A stretch of DNA of 7,008 nucleotides, taken from the NCBI GenBank assembly GCA_042569595.1, contig JBHPHI010000032.1:1-7008 (forward strand). Direction: 5' to 3'. Shown one piece after another: positions 4,218-7,008 of this stretch (the first letter of the stretch is position 1; each line of letters starts with the position of its first letter). Below the pieces are notes generated by a model. That model made no database searches. It worked only from the letters and a program-made list of their open reading frames with translations, and was not told where the DNA came from. This DNA is from JBHPHI01 sp042569595 (lineage in GTDB: Bacteria > Patescibacteriota > Microgenomatia > UBA1400 > 2-01-FULL-45-11). Position numbers and translations under genes: made by a program.

Positions 4218-6845
4218 TTATAGAGATGGAGAGGATAGGAGGCTAGTTTCTATCCACCAGTCTTTTTTGTCGTCGTCTTCGGAAAATCCAACTCTTGAGA
4301 AAGATGTACCACTAACAGGGTCTTTTTCTACCCCAAAGATGTATACAGTTTGAGTGGAGCTAATACTCATAACCTTGCCTGCAGTGGAAGATGGGCTAGT
4401 GAGGATATTGACTGGATCATTTGTGATCTCAACTATCATTTCGGCACTAGTTGTGCCTAGAACTGGATCTTTTTCGACTGCTTCGGTCACATTAGATTCT
4501 GCCAGTTTTTCGTCTGGATTTTGCTCTGCCGCTTCATCTTTTTGGGTGTTTTTAATGATAATTCCTTGGGATTGAGCGGTGGGTTGATTTGGTGCTTGGG
4601 TTGGAGCAGGAGCTACTTTTCTGCTGTTTTTACTTATGATGCCTACAACTACTGTGGCAAGGGCAATAGTTAAGATTCCGGTGAAGGCGAGCCTACCGTA
4701 TGGAGCTTTGGTATTGATGGATGGCTTGAAATCTGTGGATCTAATGGGTTTTCTAGGCATGCGGACTCTGATGGGGTTGTGGGCTGTGACAGGTTTGGCA
4801 ACAACAGTTCTTCTGATTCCCACCCCTGCTGCTGCGGGCTGCATGCGTCTCATGAATATAACGAGGAATACAAAACCCGCTACGAATATAAGGATAAGTC
4901 CCCAAACAGCAACTGTTTGAATGCCTCCAACCGCACCGACGATAGATTTGGCTGAAGTGGTTTCGGAAACCAGCTCTTTGAGGGTATTCATTTTTTCATC
5001 AACACTTAAGAGATCTAATTGGGCCTCCCTTACGATACGAATACGATCTTCTGGGGAGGTGATGCCGCCAATTTTCACCCTGATTTTGTCTAGAGTAACT
5101 TCAATATCACTTTTTATACTTGCGGCTTGACCATAAAGGGAAGATTTTCTGAGGGAATCAACCAAGCCCTCGGCTTGCTTGAGGTAGTTATCCAAGGTTT
5201 CATCCGTAAGACCCCAAATGTTTTGAGTTTCTACGTAGAAAGTAACAAGTTCTCCTGGATTTAGGGTGTAGCTGGCTGTAACCATAAATGCATCTTCTGG
5301 AGGATCGTATTCAACGCTTAGGTTGTCAGTGTTGTTGAGTAAATGCTCTTTGAGAATTTCGGCTGGGAGAGCGAATTTTACCTGGGCAGTTTTTTGCTGA
5401 GAAGAGGGGTTGAGTACATAGCCCCTGAAGAACATGGATTTGTCCTGATCTTGTATCCAAAGATCTGAGACTGGATTACCAGATAAACTTCCTAGTTTTT
5501 GATTGTTTGCGCCAATAATAGCCTTGAGTCCATAAAGAGTGTATTTGGGATGAGGACTATCGGGATTAACGGGGTCATCGAGTAGTCTTTCTGCGCCTGT
5601 GATCTGGTTGTTTGCCAATATGGTTTGGGAGAATTGAGCTACTTTTTGGTTGATTTGACTGATGGAGTATTGATCATAGTTTTTAAGAAGATCATCTATT
5701 TCTGAGCTAATTGAGCCAAAATTATCATTGCTTGATTCAAGCTTCCTTAAGAATCCAAATAAGGTGGTGGCTCCAAGTGAGTCGCTAGCATCACCAATTG
5801 AATCTTCGAGAAGTTTGATGACATCTATGGATTCAATGAGACTGTCTTGAAACTCAAATCCGACAGTTCCGCTGCTTCTTAGGATGTTTTGGATAACACT
5901 TACGCTGGTAATGGTGCTGTTGGCGTTGCTTTGAATATCTTTGATGATAGGATTGTCGCCCCAGCCCTGGAGAAGGACGTTTAGTGACCCCATAAGAGAG
6001 CTATTTTGACTGGTGTCTGCAGTGGTGCCCAGCAACCCAATAATACTTTCTAGTTCTGTTTCAATTTTACTGGTAGTGAGGGTGGGCCATTTGAGCATAA
6101 GGTTGGTGAGTTTGGCCTTGATAGACTGAGTCTGAGAATAGATACTGTCGGATGCAGCTTTGGTTTGGGTGATCTTTTCTGACAAATCTACGGTTTCTTG
6201 TTCTTCTATAAAGTTTTGCATGATGGGTTTGTTGAGGAGTTCTTGAATGAGTGTTCTATTTTGAGCAATTTGAGCGGACAGGTCTGGTATGGAGTCAACG
6301 GATCCGCCAGCATCAGTGGTGTTTGTGGTGGTTAGGTAGTTGAATGTCTGACTGGTTGTAGTGGAGCTACTGGTGTTGCCAGTCAGTTGATTGGAGTTGT
6401 TGAAGATACTGGTAATTTTGGTGGCAAAACTTCCTAGAGAGTCGCTTGAGTAGTCCCAAATCTCTCCTATGAAGGTAGTGCGCTTGCTATCATCCCAGAC
6501 TTCGTCGGCAATTCTTCCTCTTTTACTACTGTCCCAGACAGCATCGGCAGTTTCTTGTGCGATTTCGGCAGCTCCATCGGAAACTTCAAAGGTTTTGTCT
6601 ATACATAAGTATTCTCCACTAGCGTTGCAGCAAACTTCAGTACGGTAAACTCCAAGGTCTGTTCCAATAGAAACGTCGTATGAATACCAACCATCGCTGT
6701 TGGCGGTCATGCCAACATTGTTTAGTCTGGTGGTGCCATCTGGGTTTTTGACTGTGATGGTACAAGAAGCGTTTGAAATGGGGGAATAGTTGTCGTCGTA
6801 AAGGAATTCTCCTACTTGGCAGTTTGAGCTTTTAGAGCATTGCAG
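4218..6845 (-). CDS. Large surface protein: Ig-like, VWD repeats, two TM helices, SH3-like end (5'-truncated)
   Basis: The frame is open from 6845 to TAA 4218-4220 (875 codons). The only normal start is ATG 6710 (830 residues), but homologous-looking sequence continues 45 codons above it and no Shine-Dalgarno precedes it, so the true N-terminus is missing. From ATG 6710: residues 1-45, plus about 40 residues upstream (CTITVKNPDGTT...), form a Cys-containing Ig-like fold; AVWDSSKR, EVWDDSKR and EIWDYSSD (57-89) are VWD repeats; 100-145 is a Ser/Thr-rich linker; 150-400 is largely helical; 415-495 is a beta-rich domain (FFRGYVLNPSS, YTLNPGELVTFYV); 500-590 is coiled-coil-like. Next come TM helices about 600-620 and 672-693 around a very basic loop, a Pro/Gln linker, and a bacterial SH3-like domain (757-826, ending DWWIETSLL). 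Topology: both ends outside. Probably a cell-envelope adhesion or scaffold protein; exact role unknown. Confidence 0.75.
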   Translation of the reverse strand: MQCSKSSNCQVGEFLYDDNYSPISNASCTITVKNPDGTTRLNNVGMTANSDGWYSYDVSIGTDLGVYRTEVCCNASGEYLCIDKTFEVSDGAAEIAQETADAVWDSSKRGRIADEVWDDSKRTTFIGEIWDYSSDSLGSFATKITSIFNNSNQLTGNTSSSTTTSQTFNYLTTTNTTDAGGSVDSIPDLSAQIAQNRTLIQELLNKPIMQNFIEEQETVDLSEKITQTKAASDSIYSQTQSIKAKLTNLMLKWPTLTTSKIETELESIIGLLGTTADTSQNSSLMGSLNVLLQGWGDNPIIKDIQSNANSTITSVSVIQNILRSSGTVGFEFQDSLIESIDVIKLLEDSIGDASDSLGATTLFGFLRKLESSNDNFGSISSEIDDLLKNYDQYSISQINQKVAQFSQTILANNQITGAERLLDDPVNPDSPHPKYTLYGLKAIIGANNQKLGSLSGNPVSDLWIQDQDKSMFFRGYVLNPSSQQKTAQVKFALPAEILKEHLLNNTDNLSVEYDPPEDAFMVTASYTLNPGELVTFYVETQNIWGLTDETLDNYLKQAEGLVDSLRKSSLYGQAASIKSDIEVTLDKIRVKIGGITSPEDRIRIVREAQLDLLSVDEKMNTLKELVSETTSAKSIVGAVGGIQTVAVWGLILIFVAGFVFLVIFMRRMQPAAAGVGIRRTVVAKPVTAHNPIRVRMPRKPIRSTDFKPSINTKAPYGRLAFTGILTIALATVVVGIISKNSRKVAPAPTQAPNQPTAQSQGIIIKNTQKDEAAEQNPDEKLAESNVTEAVEKDPVLGTTSAEMIVEITNDPVNILTSPSSTAGKVMSISSTQTVYIFGVEKDPVSGTSFSRVGFSEDDDKKDWWIETSLLSSPSL

Positions 6846-6848
6846 TCA
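6830..6848. other. Breakpoint between two genes lacking their 5' ends
   Basis: On the minus strand the surface-protein frame stops at TGA 6848-6846 in mid Ig-like domain. On the plus strand TatA-like coding becomes recognisable from about 6839 and is preceded in frame by TAG 6833-6835. Both N-termini are lost within the same few bases. No inverted repeat, insertion sequence or target duplication is visible at the join. Confidence 0.6.
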
Positions 6849-6946
6849 TTATCCTTATTCTCTTCGGTGGTAAAAAAATCCCCGAGTTCATGCGTGGTCT
6901 TGGAATCGGGATAAAAGAATATAAAAAATCCAAAAAAGAAGACTAA
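6836..6946 (+). pseudogene. TatA-like protein, N-terminus missing
   Basis: Twin-arginine translocase subunit A/E fragment of 36 codons to TAA 6944-6946. It shows the second half of the TatA membrane helix (IAVIILILF), the conserved hinge FGGKKIPEF, and the amphipathic helix with MRGLGIGIKEYKKSKKED. A complete TatA has Met plus about 8-12 further residues, including a polar residue early in the helix. Here those are replaced by an in-frame TAG at 6833-6835, and no ATG, GTG or TTG precedes the membrane helix. TatA works in the membrane with TatC to export folded proteins. The lost start coincides with the breakpoint against the surface-protein gene, so the copy is broken in this assembly. The tail is short but within family range. 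Confidence 0.7.
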
Positions 6947-6955
6947 TCTGCCAAC

Positions 6956-7008
6956 ATGACTAACATCAAGAAAGCTGCCATTCTTTTCATTTTAGCGGTT
7001 CCTTTAAC
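6956..7008 (+). CDS. Start of a probable secreted or membrane protein (partial)
   Basis: ATG at 6956, 9 nt after the TatA-like stop, is open to the window edge (17 full codons). The protein begins MTNIKKAAILFILAVPL: a short polar start with two lysines, then a hydrophobic stretch, as in a Sec-type signal peptide or an N-terminal membrane anchor. No twin-arginine motif is visible so far. The tight spacing suggests co-transcription with tatA. There is no clear Shine-Dalgarno in the 9-nt gap. The family cannot be told from this much. Confidence 0.5.
   Translation, partial: MTNIKKAAILFILAVPL

Noticed and set aside
4354..5130. Three plus-strand ORFs inside the surface-protein gene
   Set aside because: They are antisense to a well-supported long coding frame with membrane helices and an SH3-like domain.
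6816..6846. TatA continuing upstream through the TAG (GSLSF then stop)
   Set aside because: The GSLSF-like residues before TAG 6833-6835 look TatA-like, but the membrane helix would still be about 3 residues short, there is no start codon, and the same bases encode plausible surface-protein residues on the other strand.

Overview
The window looks like chromosomal DNA from an AT-rich, host-dependent-type bacterium of the Patescibacteria (Candidate Phyla Radiation), possibly near the Microgenomates. That placement is inferred from gene style and was not tested by a search. The clues are a long TrpR/YerC-type regulator, a short PrsW-like membrane protease, a stand-alone RibD C-terminal domain, and a large surface protein with an Ig-like N-terminus, VWD motifs, two membrane helices and a C-terminal SH3-like domain. 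TGG encodes Trp, and no in-frame TGA needs to be read as an amino acid, so the standard code fits.

Layout. Positions 1-1454 are nearly gene-free, AT-rich and biased to T and G on the + strand. They hold one weak 50-codon ORF and several short repeats. Positions 1455-2018 (-) encode the TrpR/YerC-like regulator, with a strong Shine-Dalgarno and a CIRCE-like inverted repeat over its start. Positions 2040-2910 are again gene-free, but contain a bounded inverted-repeat element (2285-2426) that could be a structured RNA. Positions 2911-3357 (+) encode a minimal PrsW-like intramembrane protease. It converges on, and shares a CTAG double stop with, a RibD-C/DHFR-fold reductase at 3354-4040 (-). Upstream of the reductase lies a 54-bp tandem repeat, each unit bringing a TATAAT on the minus strand. 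The last TATAAT is so close to the ATG that the mRNA is probably leaderless. Positions 4218-6845 (-) carry the large envelope protein.

The most notable point is at about 6836-6848. The envelope protein loses its N-terminus there in the middle of an Ig-like domain. On the other strand, starting at the same place, lies a TatA gene that also lacks its N-terminus (to 6946), followed by the first codons of a secreted protein (6956 to the window end). Two genes losing their 5' ends at one point indicates a recombination breakpoint or an assembly chimera.

How the genes relate: most products act at the envelope (PrsW-like protease, surface protein, TatA, exported protein), while the regulator and reductase are cytosolic. 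No operon links the regulator to the others, so any shared pathway is speculative. I did not find a convincing complete new defence or mobile system. The best candidates for something undescribed are the repeat-borne promoter array and the 2285-2426 element.
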